Under the pieces are notes generated by a model. That model saw nothing but the letters and a program-made list of their open reading frames with translations, was not told the origin of the DNA and searched no databases. From Chitinophaga oryzae (GTDB taxonomy: Bacteria; Bacteroidota; Bacteroidia; Chitinophagales; Chitinophagaceae), in NCBI RefSeq assembly GCF_012516375.2, contig NZ_CP051204.2, positions 4,340,001 to 4,404,000 on the forward strand: a stretch of 64,000 nt of DNA, read 5' to 3'. The position numbers and the translations under genes are program-made. Each line of letters starts with the position of its first letter. The stretch's first letter is position 1. Of this stretch, positions 47,601 to 57,285 are shown piece after piece.

Positions 47601-49712
47601 AAACAGATCATTGAGTTTGATGAACTGTTCGTGCAACTTCTCCATCGGCATAGAAAAGCCGTAAGGCCCTTCTGCCAGGCATTTACCATAATAATCGTCG
47701 GGATCGACAGCGGGCAAAACTACGGGTGAGATGGCGGAAGGATCGTACAGTCCGTAGCCGTTCTCAGCGGAGTATGATAATACGTTGTTTTCTTCCGAAA
47801 GTTGCGATAATAATATTTCTTCTTTCTGGGAGATGCTTTTCCTTCCCCTGAACGCCGTGATCCAGCCGGCCCGCTGTGTGGCGAGGCGGTTATTTTTCTG
47901 GAGGCGCAGCGCGATATCCAGGCCGCCGAGCCGTTGTTCTGTATCTCCCTGCAGCAACTTTTCCGTCACCGCCGTCACAATATCATCCGGCTGACTGAGT
48001 ACCATATCAATGGCCCTGCTTCTGATGGAAGCGCCTTTACGTTTCAGTATATCCGTGAACGTTTCCATTTCTTCCAGGGTGAATTGCTGGCCCTGAAGCG
48101 CGTTAAATGCTATAGATACCACGTATTCACCTCTGTCTTTCAGCAGGCGCAGCGCAAAATTCCGCTGAAAAGGCGTCAGCGGGCCTTCTTTTTCCTCCTG
48201 GTGGTAATTATAGGGGGAATAACCTTTCAGCAGGGAGCGGGACAGCTGCTCGCGCAGCGTCACGTTCATCTCGTCGAAGTATCCCAGCACGATTTCCAGG
48301 CGGTCGTCGCGGCCGTTGATCAGGTTGATCATGGCGCTGAACACATTATTGCGTTCATATTTGATGGTCATCCAGGAGAAGATGTTTCCTTCAAATGTTT
48401 TCTCTTTAAGGTCGACTTTCTGTACGATCGCATGCAGCCTGTCAAACAGTTCAGGATAATGCATATCGTAGTGGCCGGTATTGAAATGTATTTTATTGTT
48501 GACGATCACCAGCGCCCTGGCTTTTACGGCCAGGTCGGGGTCGTTCAGCGCTTCATAGGCGGCAGGCATGTCCACGTTGTAGTAGTTTGTTTCTACCGCG
48601 AACTTCAGCGCCAGGCAGCGTTTTTCCGCACTCTTGTCTTTCAGCAGTTCAAACACCAACGGACGGGTGGCCATTACGTCCAGCACGCCGAGGGCCCACA
48701 GGGCCATGTACACGTCGGTGTTGTTTTTACTTTTCATGGCCGCCGGGATGGTGTTGGGTGCTTCGAGGTATTCCAGGCCTTTCCCGAGGAAAGTGCGGAC
48801 GGTGCTTTCTTTCTCCGCTTCCCAGAAGAGGCCGGCCCATACGTCCAATGCCCGGACTACGGACGAAAAGCGGGTCAGCTTATTGTCCAGTACTACTTTC
48901 AGTATGTATTTGAGTGCGCCCACGGAGGTCTCGTCCAGCGCCTCCATAATGGTCTGGCGCAGACCTTCCTGGCGTTGCGCTGCCAGCAGCAGCTGTTCTA
49001 CCAGCTTCCATGCTTCCGGCTTGTTGCTGTTGAGCAGCGCTTCGATCAGTGCCCTGCTGACTTTACCCTGGGGATCTTTATTGTAGATGATGTCTTCGCA
49101 TACTTTAAAAAACGAGGCGTTGCCCAGGTCGATCGCTGCTGACCACACCCGGTACAGGACTTCACCGAAGAAATTTCCCTCGTAACGCACCTGTTCCTCC
49201 AGGCTCAGGTCAAAGCAGGTATACTTCGTTTTAGGGTAGTATTCAAACTGGTAGGTCACGGGGATGACCTGCCGGAAGAATTCCAGCTGGAGCACAAAAT
49301 ACACTTCCGGGTCGTTGGGGGCGCGGAAAGAGCGGCGGGTATACCCCGTCTGGTATATCTGGCGAGGCATCTGCTCCCAGGCATATTTAACATAGGCGCC
49401 TGTTTCCTTACCAAAGAGGTATTCCAGCAGGTTAGCACCTTCTTTCGTATCCCAGTAGCCGGCTGTCAGCAATTCGGCAATCCGGTTATATTTTTCGTCT
49501 TTATAGGTAATGGCGAAGGTCTGGTAGTAGCTGGTATCCCTGTCGCGCGTCAGCAGCTTGTTCAGCATGATCAGCACAATTTCAGCTGACGCTTTTGTCA
49601 GCAATGGATGGGTGGCTTCTCCAGTGTAAATGGTCATCAGCTCATCGGCCAGATTTTCGATATAATGGGGCTTAGTCCTGGTATTCAGGAATTCTTTAAC
49701 GTCCATGGTCAA
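44679..49712 (-). CDS. Large DUF5724/DUF4132 protein
   Basis: The 1677-residue protein has no signal peptide. The N-terminal two thirds look helical and repeat-like (ARM/HEAT style; DUF5724). The C-terminal part from about residue 1290 has DUF4132 features (LARNAGYADPQRLSWAMET, IDEEGQADVVAF, KKIEELNEHRKTLREQFR, YAMADWFSPAEVES). DUF4132 occurs in large cytoplasmic proteins, sometimes with a WGR domain as in E. coli MolR-like proteins; the biochemical role is not established. No WGR domain is seen here. A small gene encoding a 141-residue protein lies 53 bases upstream and may be its partner. Confidence 0.85.
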   Translation of the reverse strand: MTMDVKEFLNTRTKPHYIENLADELMTIYTGEATHPLLTKASAEIVLIMLNKLLTRDRDTSYYQTFAITYKDEKYNRIAELLTAGYWDTKEGANLLEYLFGKETGAYVKYAWEQMPRQIYQTGYTRRSFRAPNDPEVYFVLQLEFFRQVIPVTYQFEYYPKTKYTCFDLSLEEQVRYEGNFFGEVLYRVWSAAIDLGNASFFKVCEDIIYNKDPQGKVSRALIEALLNSNKPEAWKLVEQLLLAAQRQEGLRQTIMEALDETSVGALKYILKVVLDNKLTRFSSVVRALDVWAGLFWEAEKESTVRTFLGKGLEYLEAPNTIPAAMKSKNNTDVYMALWALGVLDVMATRPLVFELLKDKSAEKRCLALKFAVETNYYNVDMPAAYEALNDPDLAVKARALVIVNNKIHFNTGHYDMHYPELFDRLHAIVQKVDLKEKTFEGNIFSWMTIKYERNNVFSAMINLINGRDDRLEIVLGYFDEMNVTLREQLSRSLLKGYSPYNYHQEEKEGPLTPFQRNFALRLLKDRGEYVVSIAFNALQGQQFTLEEMETFTDILKRKGASIRSRAIDMVLSQPDDIVTAVTEKLLQGDTEQRLGGLDIALRLQKNNRLATQRAGWITAFRGRKSISQKEEILLSQLSEENNVLSYSAENGYGLYDPSAISPVVLPAVDPDDYYGKCLAEGPYGFSMPMEKLHEQFIKLNDLFQQHAQYEYEVENYDNTKSMVLLANSFQNRKVYTYKFTSGEEQYSYFPLPEVWENWYQESGLTPRDIFILTSLMTDIYDAGEEIKGGSIMKLYQPVYEDVMPETLRGGRRFKYSDPVLKVTGALQLIHPFEQRAEFLLGGCKRVFNALTPEMLQFKEKGYYGMKGWQGNTQLERFLSFLYEIPKQGKLLEDCWNLYHWRQFSGLPELAVNYLPPLQVFINAFEAGLISESEMYRGLISAENMRILSRSHKGKNKDNYFEGHPFLEKMFIKVREHFLDIELKRGDSGTPVTHMVQVLGAVYGVKRFGEIWAGLGKTTLNRGYIYSYNKEAMSKQKIFSLLLKRCFPLPEDTQALFDETVKKVKLTEAQLIEAAVYAPQWQKFVSQHLGWKGLDSAIWWMHAHTKSAGNEENAEAESEIARYSAVDLQDFKDGAVDKDWFVKAYKELGKQRWAIVYEAAKYISDGNAHRRARLYADVMTGDLKIKEVTQKVKEKRDQDYLRLYGLIPLSKTNPEKDVLARYEYLQQFKKESRQFGAQKQSSEALALRIAMENLARNAGYADPQRLSWAMETRQVQNILSKETQVQYDDVTIGLVIDEEGQADVVAFKGDKQLKAVPPKYKKDKKIEELNEHRKTLREQFRRSRKGLEDAMVRGDVFSLEELTTLFDHPVISRHLEKLVFITDKASGFYHSGSLVDAKGHQTKLTDKDSIRIAHSSDLYQAGVWSDYQRYCFEKSVQQPFKQIFRELYVPLEDELKEVSVSRRYAGHQVQPTQTAALLKTRGWKVDYEEGLQKVFHKEGFVAKIYAMADWFSPAEVESPTLETIKFHDLKTYQPVAFKDISPLIFSEVMRDLDLVVSVAHVGGVDPEASHSSIEMRKVLLEETLRLFKLNNVKVDGSHATIKGQLGEYSVHLGSAVVHQLPGRYISILPVHSQHRGRIFLPFVDEDPRSAELISKVLLLARDHEIQDPTVLSQLSQN

Positions 49713-49765
49713 ACGAATTAAGGTATGGTAATCGGGTTAAAAAAATGAATGCGGCATAAATGTTT

Positions 49766-50191
49766 TTACCAGATGCTGCCGGCCAGAAAGGTTAGCCGGA
49801 TGAAGGTAATAACGGTGTCGGGACGCAGTACAAAGGTACGATCGAGCCCCTGTAACTCTTCCTCATCGGCAAATACAGCGAACAGGCCATCTTCATAAGC
49901 CTGCATAGCTGTCTCCTGCGCTTTGGCCATATCTGCTTTATTCTCGTTGTAGATACTGCCAAAACCTACCTTTCCGGTGCCGGCCTGGTCAGCCACCTGC
50001 TCTTTGGAGAGAAAAGGCAAAAGATTTTTCTCTGAAGGTTTGTCGTTATAGGCGTTCACCTGTTGTTTGACAACGGCTGCCAGCAAATTGCGGAGTGACG
50101 GGTTAACGGGCAAATCATCTATGACAATCTTTTGTTTCTCTATCAGCGCATGTTTTCTGCCAGCTTGCCTGGCATTGATAATCAGGTCCAT
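49766..50191 (-). CDS. Hypothetical 141-residue protein upstream of the DUF4132 gene
   Basis: I chose ATG 50191 (MDLIINARQAGRKHAL); the longer frame up to 50239 begins with sequence of lower quality. The 141-residue product is soluble, with a basic N-terminus and an acidic middle (FADEEELQGLDRTFVLRPDT). It precedes the DUF4132 gene by 53 bases on the same strand and probably shares its transcript. Function unknown. Confidence 0.7.
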   Translation of the reverse strand: MDLIINARQAGRKHALIEKQKIVIDDLPVNPSLRNLLAAVVKQQVNAYNDKPSEKNLLPFLSKEQVADQAGTGKVGFGSIYNENKADMAKAQETAMQAYEDGLFAVFADEEELQGLDRTFVLRPDTVITFIRLTFLAGSIW

Positions 50192-50287
50192 TCTATAGTC
50201 TTTCGGTACACAAACAAAGTTCTGTGGCGAAGATAACAATACCCCTTCAATAATTCCTCCGGCATGTCAAAAAGTTATCCACGGCCA

Positions 50288-50683
50288 TCAGCACGGCTTT
50301 TTAGTCGCCCGCCAGGGCTGCAACGCCAGCCAGACAAGGGCCGGCAGCAGATGCATGGGCGCTGTGAGGCCGGGGAAGAGTTCCGGAGCGGGAATACTGA
50401 GCGGTAAATTTACCATGAAAGGAATAGCGGCGCTGAGTAAGGAGAGCACCACCAGCCCGACGTTAAAACTGCGGGGCGCGGCGCCCCGCCGGCGTTCTGC
50501 CAGCCACCAGGCTAACATGACAAGCATAGCGACGCCCATATTGGCGCTGATAATGGCCGGTACCGGCGCTACCCGTGAAAAATCCACGCTCAGCGCCGAC
50601 TGGTAAAGAACGGCGTATCCCACGGACAAGGCCGCTGCTATAAGACCGGTGGTGATGCCACACCAGAAAAGCGCGGGACGCAT
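50288..50683 (-). CDS. Four-helix membrane protein
   Basis: The 131-residue product has hydrophobic segments at about 5-28, 40-62, 74-96 and 108-125 and a basic loop (ERRRGAAPR). No family recognised. Its start overlaps the YceI stop in TAATG, so it is co-translated with it. Confidence 0.75.
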   Translation of the reverse strand: MRPALFWCGITTGLIAAALSVGYAVLYQSALSVDFSRVAPVPAIISANMGVAMLVMLAWWLAERRRGAAPRSFNVGLVVLSLLSAAIPFMVNLPLSIPAPELFPGLTAPMHLLPALVWLALQPWRATKKPC

Positions 50684-51219
50684 TACCTGGCAGTAACGGG
50701 AACGGTTACGGTAAGATGGGTATAGTCAGATTCATCGCCACGGGGCGTGGTAATGCCGAAGTCTCCCCTGTTGACCTTAAACGTTCCATGAAACACCCCT
50801 TTATCACCATTACGGGTAAAAGTAAAAGGAATCGTGAAAGGTTTCTTAATACCATGCATATCAAGCGTGCCTTTGGCATCGTAACCGGTAGCTGTTTTCA
50901 CCACTTCAGAAGATACAAAATGAATGTACGGGTATTTCTCTGCGTCAAACCACTTCTCTCCCTTCGCATGGCGATTTTTAAGGCCGTTACCGGTGTTGAT
51001 GGAAGATACGTCCACCAGTACGTCGAATTTCGCTGAGGCAGGGTCCTGCTCATCGAATACCACGGTACCTTTCATAGATTCAAATGCACCATCGGCATAC
51101 TTGCCGGTGAACTTGATGGAATATCCGCTGCTGATCTTCCAGTTTTGGGCCGTAATAAAGGTAAAGGCGGCCATCAATAATACCAGCACGGCAGCTGCCG
51201 GATAAAGGATCTTTTTCAT
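50683..51219 (-). CDS. YceI family lipid-binding protein
   Basis: ATG 51219 gives MKKILYPAAAVLVLLMAAFTFITAQ, a signal peptide or membrane anchor; the frame is open to 51246 but those residues are not leader-like. About 178 residues. YceI features: WKISSGYSIKFTGKYADG, FDVLVDVSSINTGNGLKNRH, FDAEKYPYIHF, GTLDMHGIKKP. The family forms a lipocalin-like barrel that carries polyisoprenoids or amphiphilic lipids in the periplasm. It is followed by the overlapping membrane-protein gene. A 13-base perfect inverted repeat lies about 31 bases upstream of the start. Confidence 0.9.
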   Translation of the reverse strand: MKKILYPAAAVLVLLMAAFTFITAQNWKISSGYSIKFTGKYADGAFESMKGTVVFDEQDPASAKFDVLVDVSSINTGNGLKNRHAKGEKWFDAEKYPYIHFVSSEVVKTATGYDAKGTLDMHGIKKPFTIPFTFTRNGDKGVFHGTFKVNRGDFGITTPRGDESDYTHLTVTVPVTAR

Positions 51220-51249
51220 GCGTAACAGTTTGCTTTTTGCAGACAAAAT

Positions 51250-51280
51250 TTAAGCCGGCTTTGGTGTAAAGCCGGCTTAA
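51250..51280. repeat. 13-base perfect inverted repeat in the YceI leader
   Basis: TTAAGCCGGCTTT (51250-51262) and AAAGCCGGCTTAA (51268-51280) flank a 5-base spacer, and the inner AAGCCGGCTT is itself self-complementary. It lies in the divergent region between YceI (leftward) and the GH18 gene (rightward). It could be an operator for a dimeric regulator, or an RNA hairpin in the YceI leader. Confidence 0.6.
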
Positions 51281-51359
51281 AGTTACGTGATTTATAAGAG
51301 TTTGGCGGGGGTGGAACAGGTAGCATAAAGGTAGTCCTCAGAACATTTTGAAAAAATGA

Positions 51360-52466
<1,107 letters not shown>

Positions 52467-52513
52467 ACCTTTCGTTATTCTCCTGATGCCTGTTTACAGC
52501 AACAGGCGCCAAT

Positions 52514-52552
52514 GCCGGAGCCGCTACCATCCAAGAGGCGCTCCGGCTTTTT
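52514..52552 (+). terminator. Terminator of the GH18 gene
   Basis: GCCGGAGC (52514-52521) pairs with GCTCCGGC (52540-52547), followed by TTTTT. It lies 48 bases after the stop, before the convergent DUF481 gene. Confidence 0.85.
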
Positions 52553-52605
52553 ATTGCCCGCCGGTCCATGCAAAGTCCCTTCGTACTGCCATCCCTGTTA
52601 CCGTA

Positions 52606-53337
52606 TCAGAAATACTTCTCCAGCGTAACGCCGTAGTTAAAGAGCAGGTTCTCCCTGTCGGTACGATTCAGCTTATTATAAGTCATGGAAGCCGTGAGGC
52701 TCAACCAGCTGCGCAGCTTCACCGACATGCTGTTGATGCAGCGGATCGTGAAGTCATCTCCATGCATCAGCGAATTCTGAAAGTAATTGCTGCCTTCCAG
52801 CACCACTATATTGTGGATGGTCCATTTGTACTGCACCCGGAAGGAGTTACGCACGGTACTATACAGGTCCTGAATGGTGTCATGTAAAAACAGGTCGCTA
52901 TTTTCAAACAGCAACCCGTCTGTAATATTGAGTAATGCGTTGGGCCGGCGTATCAGGTCGTAGCCAATCCCTGCGCCTCCCTGAAAACGGTTATTGATCT
53001 TCAGGGAATAACTTCTGTCATAGTTGGCCAGTCCCCAGTAATAGATCTGCGCTGTATCCGTATACAGGTTGAAATCCACTGCTGCCGACACGTCGTTGTT
53101 CGTCAGCGAAGCGTTGTTTTTACCATATACATAACTGGCCCCGGCGTTGAGCGAGACCTTTTTCTTGCTCACCTTAAACCCCAGGTTGTTATTCAGCAGA
53201 TAAGAGTTGCCATCGTTGGTGCGGTTGATAGACCCGGTAGATGCATATTTGATCAGGTAGTGCGTGGAATCACTAAACTGGGCAAAGCCGGTATAACCAT
53301 ACAGCAGGACAACAATCAGGGCAACTATTCTCTTCAT
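52606..53337 (-). CDS. DUF481 outer-membrane beta-barrel protein
   Basis: ATG 53337 gives MKRIVALIVVLLYGYTGFAQ, a signal peptide; two residues upstream in the open frame are dispensable. The 243-residue product consists of alternating hydrophobic/polar strands with aromatic ends (LNAGASYVYGKNNASLTNND, YWGLANYDRSYS) and ends in EKYF, with a terminal Phe typical of outer-membrane barrels. DUF481 proteins are salt-stress-related or unknown outer-membrane proteins. It ends convergent with the GH18 gene. Confidence 0.85.
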   Translation of the reverse strand: MKRIVALIVVLLYGYTGFAQFSDSTHYLIKYASTGSINRTNDGNSYLLNNNLGFKVSKKKVSLNAGASYVYGKNNASLTNNDVSAAVDFNLYTDTAQIYYWGLANYDRSYSLKINNRFQGGAGIGYDLIRRPNALLNITDGLLFENSDLFLHDTIQDLYSTVRNSFRVQYKWTIHNIVVLEGSNYFQNSLMHGDDFTIRCINSMSVKLRSWLSLTASMTYNKLNRTDRENLLFNYGVTLEKYF

Positions 53338-53408
53338 AATCAATTTCTTAATATATTAACGGTGTTATGCCGCAACAATTAACGTGCCCGAAGTTGTCGT
53401 GTCTGCCA

Positions 53409-55610
53409 CTATAACACCTCCTGTTTCAGTGCTTCTGCCCAGATGCGGTAGCCTTTCTCCGTAGGATGAACAAAATCGCCGGCGATCTCCTTCAGCAGGA
53501 CACCTTCCGGTGTGAGCAGTTTCGGGCCGATGTCCAGCAGGCGGATATTTTCTTTAGCCGCAAAGGCTGTCAGCAGCCGGTTGGTTTCGTTGATGACCGC
53601 CCTGCGGGGATGGTCCGGCTGTTGCTCCCGCGGGAGAACTGCCATCAGCACAATCTTCGCCTGCGGGACTTTAGAGCGGATGCGGCCACAAATGGCGGCA
53701 ATGCCTTCCACAATTTCCGCCGGCGTGTTGGCGCGGGCGTTATTCGTCTGACTGGTATTGTTAGTGCCGATCAGCAGCACTACCGTCCGCGGATGCAGGC
53801 CATCCAGTTCGCCGTTGTCCAACCGCCACAGTACGTTCTGCGTGCGGTCCCAGCCGAACCCGAGGTTCAGCACCCGGCGGCTGCCAAACAACGCTGCCCA
53901 GGCTTCGGGGCCGTTGGGCTTGCGGGGCTGCCCGTTGGCCGATCTTACCAGCGGATAGCCACCGAAGAAATGGGTGATGGAATTACCGATCATGACAATT
54001 TCCGGATTGATGGAGTCCTTTATCCGCAGCACTTCCGCATGCCTGGCCCACCAGTCATAACTGTCATTCTCCAGTTTGGATACCGGGATGATGGCGGTAT
54101 TGGCCGGCAGCGCGGTGTCGCGGCTATGGTCTTCCATCAGCCGGGACAACAGCGGTTCCATGGCTTTGGCCCAGGCCAGCGCGCCGGCGGGACTGGGATG
54201 CAGCCAGTCCGGCATCTGTTCCTGGCGGATCGTACCATCCAGGTTCAGGAACACATGATTCACGTCGCAGTAAAACACATGCCGGTTGTCCGCCAGTCCG
54301 GACACCAGTTCCGATGCTCTGTCCAGTATCATACGGTGCGACGTGGGATTGGGGCCGTCATAGCTGCCGGGGAAACAGCGAAGCAGGATGATCTTTGTGT
54401 CGGGCAGTTTTTCACGCAGCCTTTGCACTATCGCCCTGATACCACCCGCCAGCTGGCCGGCGGTATGGCGCACCGGGTAGTTTTTTTCGTCAATGTTGTT
54501 GGTGCCTATTTCCAGTGTGATCACTTTAGGGGACTGCCCTTTCAGTTCACCATGTTCGATATTCCAGAGGATATTCTCGGTGCGGTAGCCGCTAAAGCCC
54601 AGGTTCAGCGCTTTGCGGGGCGCGAAGAACTGGTTCCACACCGCCTGGTAGGCGGGCTTTTCAAAATTATGTGTGATAGAGTTGCCGATCATGATCAGAT
54701 CGTACTGCAGTGCGGCGGCTTCCTGTAACTTCTGTTCATGGCGTTTGCGGTTGCTCCCTTCCGTGGGCACTGCGGCGGTGTTAACGCCAGCCGCCGTATC
54801 GGGCTTTTCGAGGAAAGCCTGCAATAGTGACGGCCATTTTGCGGCTGCACCGGGCAGCTGTTTTTGCATGCCGAAGCCATGGCCGCCATCGGGCAGCAGG
54901 ATGTAGTGGCCTTTACCGTCGTAGCCTTTCCAGACTTTGCCATACTGGGTACAGCTGCTCACCCATTCCGGCACGTCATCGGCGGCGATGAGGGTGAAAA
55001 GCCGGGAGCGCAATACCGGCGGTGGTAACACTGCCGGATATACGGAGCCGGGGCGGGTTTCATGGAGGTAAGCCGGGTAAATCAGCATCAGGTTGTCCGG
55101 CTGCGCCGCCAGTGGCAGCTGCTGTAACGTTCTGGCGGCGAGGTGTCCGCCGGCGGAATATCCCATGATGCTCAGGGTTTGGGTATGGAGGCCCAGCTGG
55201 CGGGCTTTGTTGCGCAGCAGCTGCCAGGCAGCCAGGGCATCCGCCAGCGCCAGGTCGCGGGTGTTGGGTCCGGCGTCGATCCTGTATTCCAGCATGGCGA
55301 CATCGTAGCCCAGCTTATTGAGGAAGGCGGCGGTCATGCTGCCTTCCGACTTAACGGCCAGCACGCCGTAGCCCCCGCCGGGGAACAGCAATACGGTGCC
55401 TTTCGCCGGCTGGCGGCCGGCTGGAAACAATTGCAATAAAGGCTGTCTGACAAGGTGGACCAGGTCGTCTTTTTCAACAGGGTTGCCTTTCGGCAGCGGC
55501 GCCCCTTCCAGCGACACACAACGTTGCGCCCAGGCAGCGGCAGGAAAACAACAAAGCAGGAACACGGCGATATACCGGGTATATCCCGAGAGGGAGGAAA
55601 AGTTCTTCAT
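53409..55610 (-). CDS. Three-domain esterase: alpha/beta-hydrolase plus two SGNH hydrolases
   Basis: The 733-residue protein has a signal peptide (cut near AAAWAQ, residue 29). Domain 1 (about 45-270) is an alpha/beta-hydrolase with oxyanion FPGGGYG, nucleophile Ser152 in GYSAGG and His244 in GGHGFG. Domain 2 (about 300-495) is an SGNH/GDSL esterase: Ser311 in IGNSIT, Gly in NLGFSG, Asn in GTNN and Asp468/His471 in DWLH. Domain 3 (about 535-733) repeats this with Ser544, GTNN, and Asp712/His715 in DFVH. All three catalytic sets look intact. The two SGNH domains resemble platelet-activating-factor acetylhydrolase-like esterases. It is secreted, probably deacetylating complex glycans. Confidence 0.92.
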   Translation of the reverse strand: MKNFSSLSGYTRYIAVFLLCCFPAAAWAQRCVSLEGAPLPKGNPVEKDDLVHLVRQPLLQLFPAGRQPAKGTVLLFPGGGYGVLAVKSEGSMTAAFLNKLGYDVAMLEYRIDAGPNTRDLALADALAAWQLLRNKARQLGLHTQTLSIMGYSAGGHLAARTLQQLPLAAQPDNLMLIYPAYLHETRPGSVYPAVLPPPVLRSRLFTLIAADDVPEWVSSCTQYGKVWKGYDGKGHYILLPDGGHGFGMQKQLPGAAAKWPSLLQAFLEKPDTAAGVNTAAVPTEGSNRKRHEQKLQEAAALQYDLIMIGNSITHNFEKPAYQAVWNQFFAPRKALNLGFSGYRTENILWNIEHGELKGQSPKVITLEIGTNNIDEKNYPVRHTAGQLAGGIRAIVQRLREKLPDTKIILLRCFPGSYDGPNPTSHRMILDRASELVSGLADNRHVFYCDVNHVFLNLDGTIRQEQMPDWLHPSPAGALAWAKAMEPLLSRLMEDHSRDTALPANTAIIPVSKLENDSYDWWARHAEVLRIKDSINPEIVMIGNSITHFFGGYPLVRSANGQPRKPNGPEAWAALFGSRRVLNLGFGWDRTQNVLWRLDNGELDGLHPRTVVLLIGTNNTSQTNNARANTPAEIVEGIAAICGRIRSKVPQAKIVLMAVLPREQQPDHPRRAVINETNRLLTAFAAKENIRLLDIGPKLLTPEGVLLKEIAGDFVHPTEKGYRIWAEALKQEVL

Positions 55611-55678
55611 ACGTTTAATTCAGCGCATACAAAGTAGAAAAAAATTTCAGTTATGCATACTGCCGGCAACGCAAAAGA

Positions 55679-56320
55679 TCAAAGACCGGTGATCATCTTA
55701 TGCTGTACAGCGGCCATCATGAGTTCCGCCACATTTTTTACATCGAACTTTTGTAACAGGTTACGGCGGTGGGTTTCGATCGTCAGCGGGCTTACATTCA
55801 GCTCCTGGGCCATCATAGGCGTAGTTTTACCCTGTGATACCAGCTGCAGTATCTGCTTTTCCCGCCTGGTCAGCGTAGGCACCTGTTTAAATTCGTGCTG
55901 CGCCGGGCGGGTAATGATTTCCTTTACTTCCTTACTGAAGGCAATTTCCCCTTTCAGCGCTTCCTTCAGGCAGTTCAGCAGCTCGGTGGAAGATACATTT
56001 TTAACAAGGTAACCGCTGGCGCCATTCTGCAATATCTGCAGGATGATACTGCGTTCGGTATGATTACTCAATGCCAGCACAACCGTATCAGGCGACATCT
56101 TTTTGATGTCCCTGCAGAGGTCCATCCCGCTGGTATCCGGGAGCATGATGTCCAGCAACACGAGGTCGACTTTATTATGCTGTAAAAAGTCCATAAAGTC
56201 TCTCCCCCGCGTGAAGCTGCCCGCTATGGTGATTTGCGGTTCTTCCTTCAGGAGCGTTCTCAATCCTTCAATGACGATAGGATGGTCATCAACAATCGCG
56301 AGGACAATATTGTCATTCAT
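55679..56320 (-). CDS. NarL/LuxR-type response regulator
   Basis: ATG 56320 (MNDNIVLAIVDDHP) is chosen over 56335 since the receiver domain begins directly after it. The 213-residue product has a receiver domain (1-120) with acidic pocket Asp11/Asp12, phospho-acceptor Asp57 (LLDIMLPD) and Lys in YLVKN, and a LuxR-type helix-turn-helix (about 145-208, LTRREKQILQLVSQGKTTPM, LNVSPLTIETHRRNLLQKF). No cognate sensor kinase is adjacent. It is downstream of the terminator at 56410-56450 and probably single. Confidence 0.93.
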   Translation of the reverse strand: MNDNIVLAIVDDHPIVIEGLRTLLKEEPQITIAGSFTRGRDFMDFLQHNKVDLVLLDIMLPDTSGMDLCRDIKKMSPDTVVLALSNHTERSIILQILQNGASGYLVKNVSSTELLNCLKEALKGEIAFSKEVKEIITRPAQHEFKQVPTLTRREKQILQLVSQGKTTPMMAQELNVSPLTIETHRRNLLQKFDVKNVAELMMAAVQHKMITGL

Positions 56321-56409
56321 CAGCGGCATGTGCACTACAGTTTACTGTAAAAATGCTACAATATCCTTACATGAAGAAGGGGCCGCCACAAAATACCGGT
56401 AAACCAGTA

Positions 56410-56450
56410 GATAAAAATAATAACGGCCGCCGGTCCTGCCGGCAGCCGTT
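56410..56450 (-). terminator. Terminator of the methyltransferase gene
   Basis: AACGGC (56422-56427) and GCCGTT (56445-56450) enclose GCCGG and CCGGC with one C-A mismatch. On the minus strand a T-rich tail (ATTATTTTTAT) follows. It lies 20 bases beyond the stop. Confidence 0.75.
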
Positions 56451-56470
56451 AAGTCAGTTAATGAGCCGGT

Positions 56471-57271
56471 TCAGAGACTGGCCTGTACGTCATTCAGTTT
56501 CATGGTCATAGACTGCGCCGTCTGCAGGGTCCAGGCGTCGTATTCGTCGATGGCCAGCAGTCTTTCGGCTTCTGAGATAAATCCGTGTTGTACCACCTGT
56601 GGCCCTCTCAGCTCCGCTACTTTTGACCAGATAGCGGCTTTATTGGAAAAACCTGCTTCTGCCCTGCTGTATTTCTCGTCAGCATTGAAGGACCGTATGT
56701 CCCGATATCCTGCTTTTTCGAAGAGTGCGGGCAGATGGTCTGCTATTTCGTTGTCCATACCGGCATCTGCGCGCCAGCGGAGGAATGCGTCGTAGAAGCG
56801 CAGCATACTGGCCGGCGGCGCAGGGTCCCACTCCAGGCGGGTATGGTTGTAGTCCAGTATAGACACGCGGCCTCCGGGCGCCAGCAATTCACGGAAACGC
56901 CGCAACGCTGCCAGCGGGTCGTTCAGCCATTGTAGTACCCTTGCAGACACGATCAGGTCGTATTTCCTGTCTGGTTGCCAGGTATAAAGATCTGCGGTGA
57001 TCAGTTGCAGGTGAGGCACGTCCTGTTGATCCTCCCGCCCTTTGGCGATAAGATGTTCGCTGCTGTCGATCCCTGTGGCGCTGCCGGTTTCGCCCACGAA
57101 CCCGGCGATGCCGGCGGTGATGGCGCCCGTGCCGCATCCCACGTCCAGTACATGCATACCGGGTTTCAGCAACGGCACCAGTGTCGCATAACTGTTTTGT
57201 AATGTTCTGTCGTCCAGGATGATGGACGTCCCTTTCGGCATGGTGGCCCTTTCGGAGGCTTTATCCTGCAT
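56471..57271 (-). CDS. Class I SAM-dependent methyltransferase
   Basis: The 266-residue cytoplasmic protein has motif I VLDVGCGTGAIT (about 40-51), an acidic residue after the second strand (TGIDSSEHLIAKG), and YDLIVSARVLQWLNDP, LLAPGGRVSILDYN as post-motifs. It transfers a methyl group from S-adenosylmethionine; the substrate cannot be read. The start at 57271 is 14 bases from the stop of the DUF4920 gene on the same strand, so the two likely form one transcript. Confidence 0.9.
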   Translation of the reverse strand: MQDKASERATMPKGTSIILDDRTLQNSYATLVPLLKPGMHVLDVGCGTGAITAGIAGFVGETGSATGIDSSEHLIAKGREDQQDVPHLQLITADLYTWQPDRKYDLIVSARVLQWLNDPLAALRRFRELLAPGGRVSILDYNHTRLEWDPAPPASMLRFYDAFLRWRADAGMDNEIADHLPALFEKAGYRDIRSFNADEKYSRAEAGFSNKAAIWSKVAELRGPQVVQHGFISEAERLLAIDEYDAWTLQTAQSMTMKLNDVQASL

Positions 57272-57285
57272 ATCGCTGTTTGTTT

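Noticed and set aside
53466..54728. 420-codon open frame opposite the triple esterase
   Set aside because: The esterase frame carries three sets of catalytic residues; the opposite one has none.
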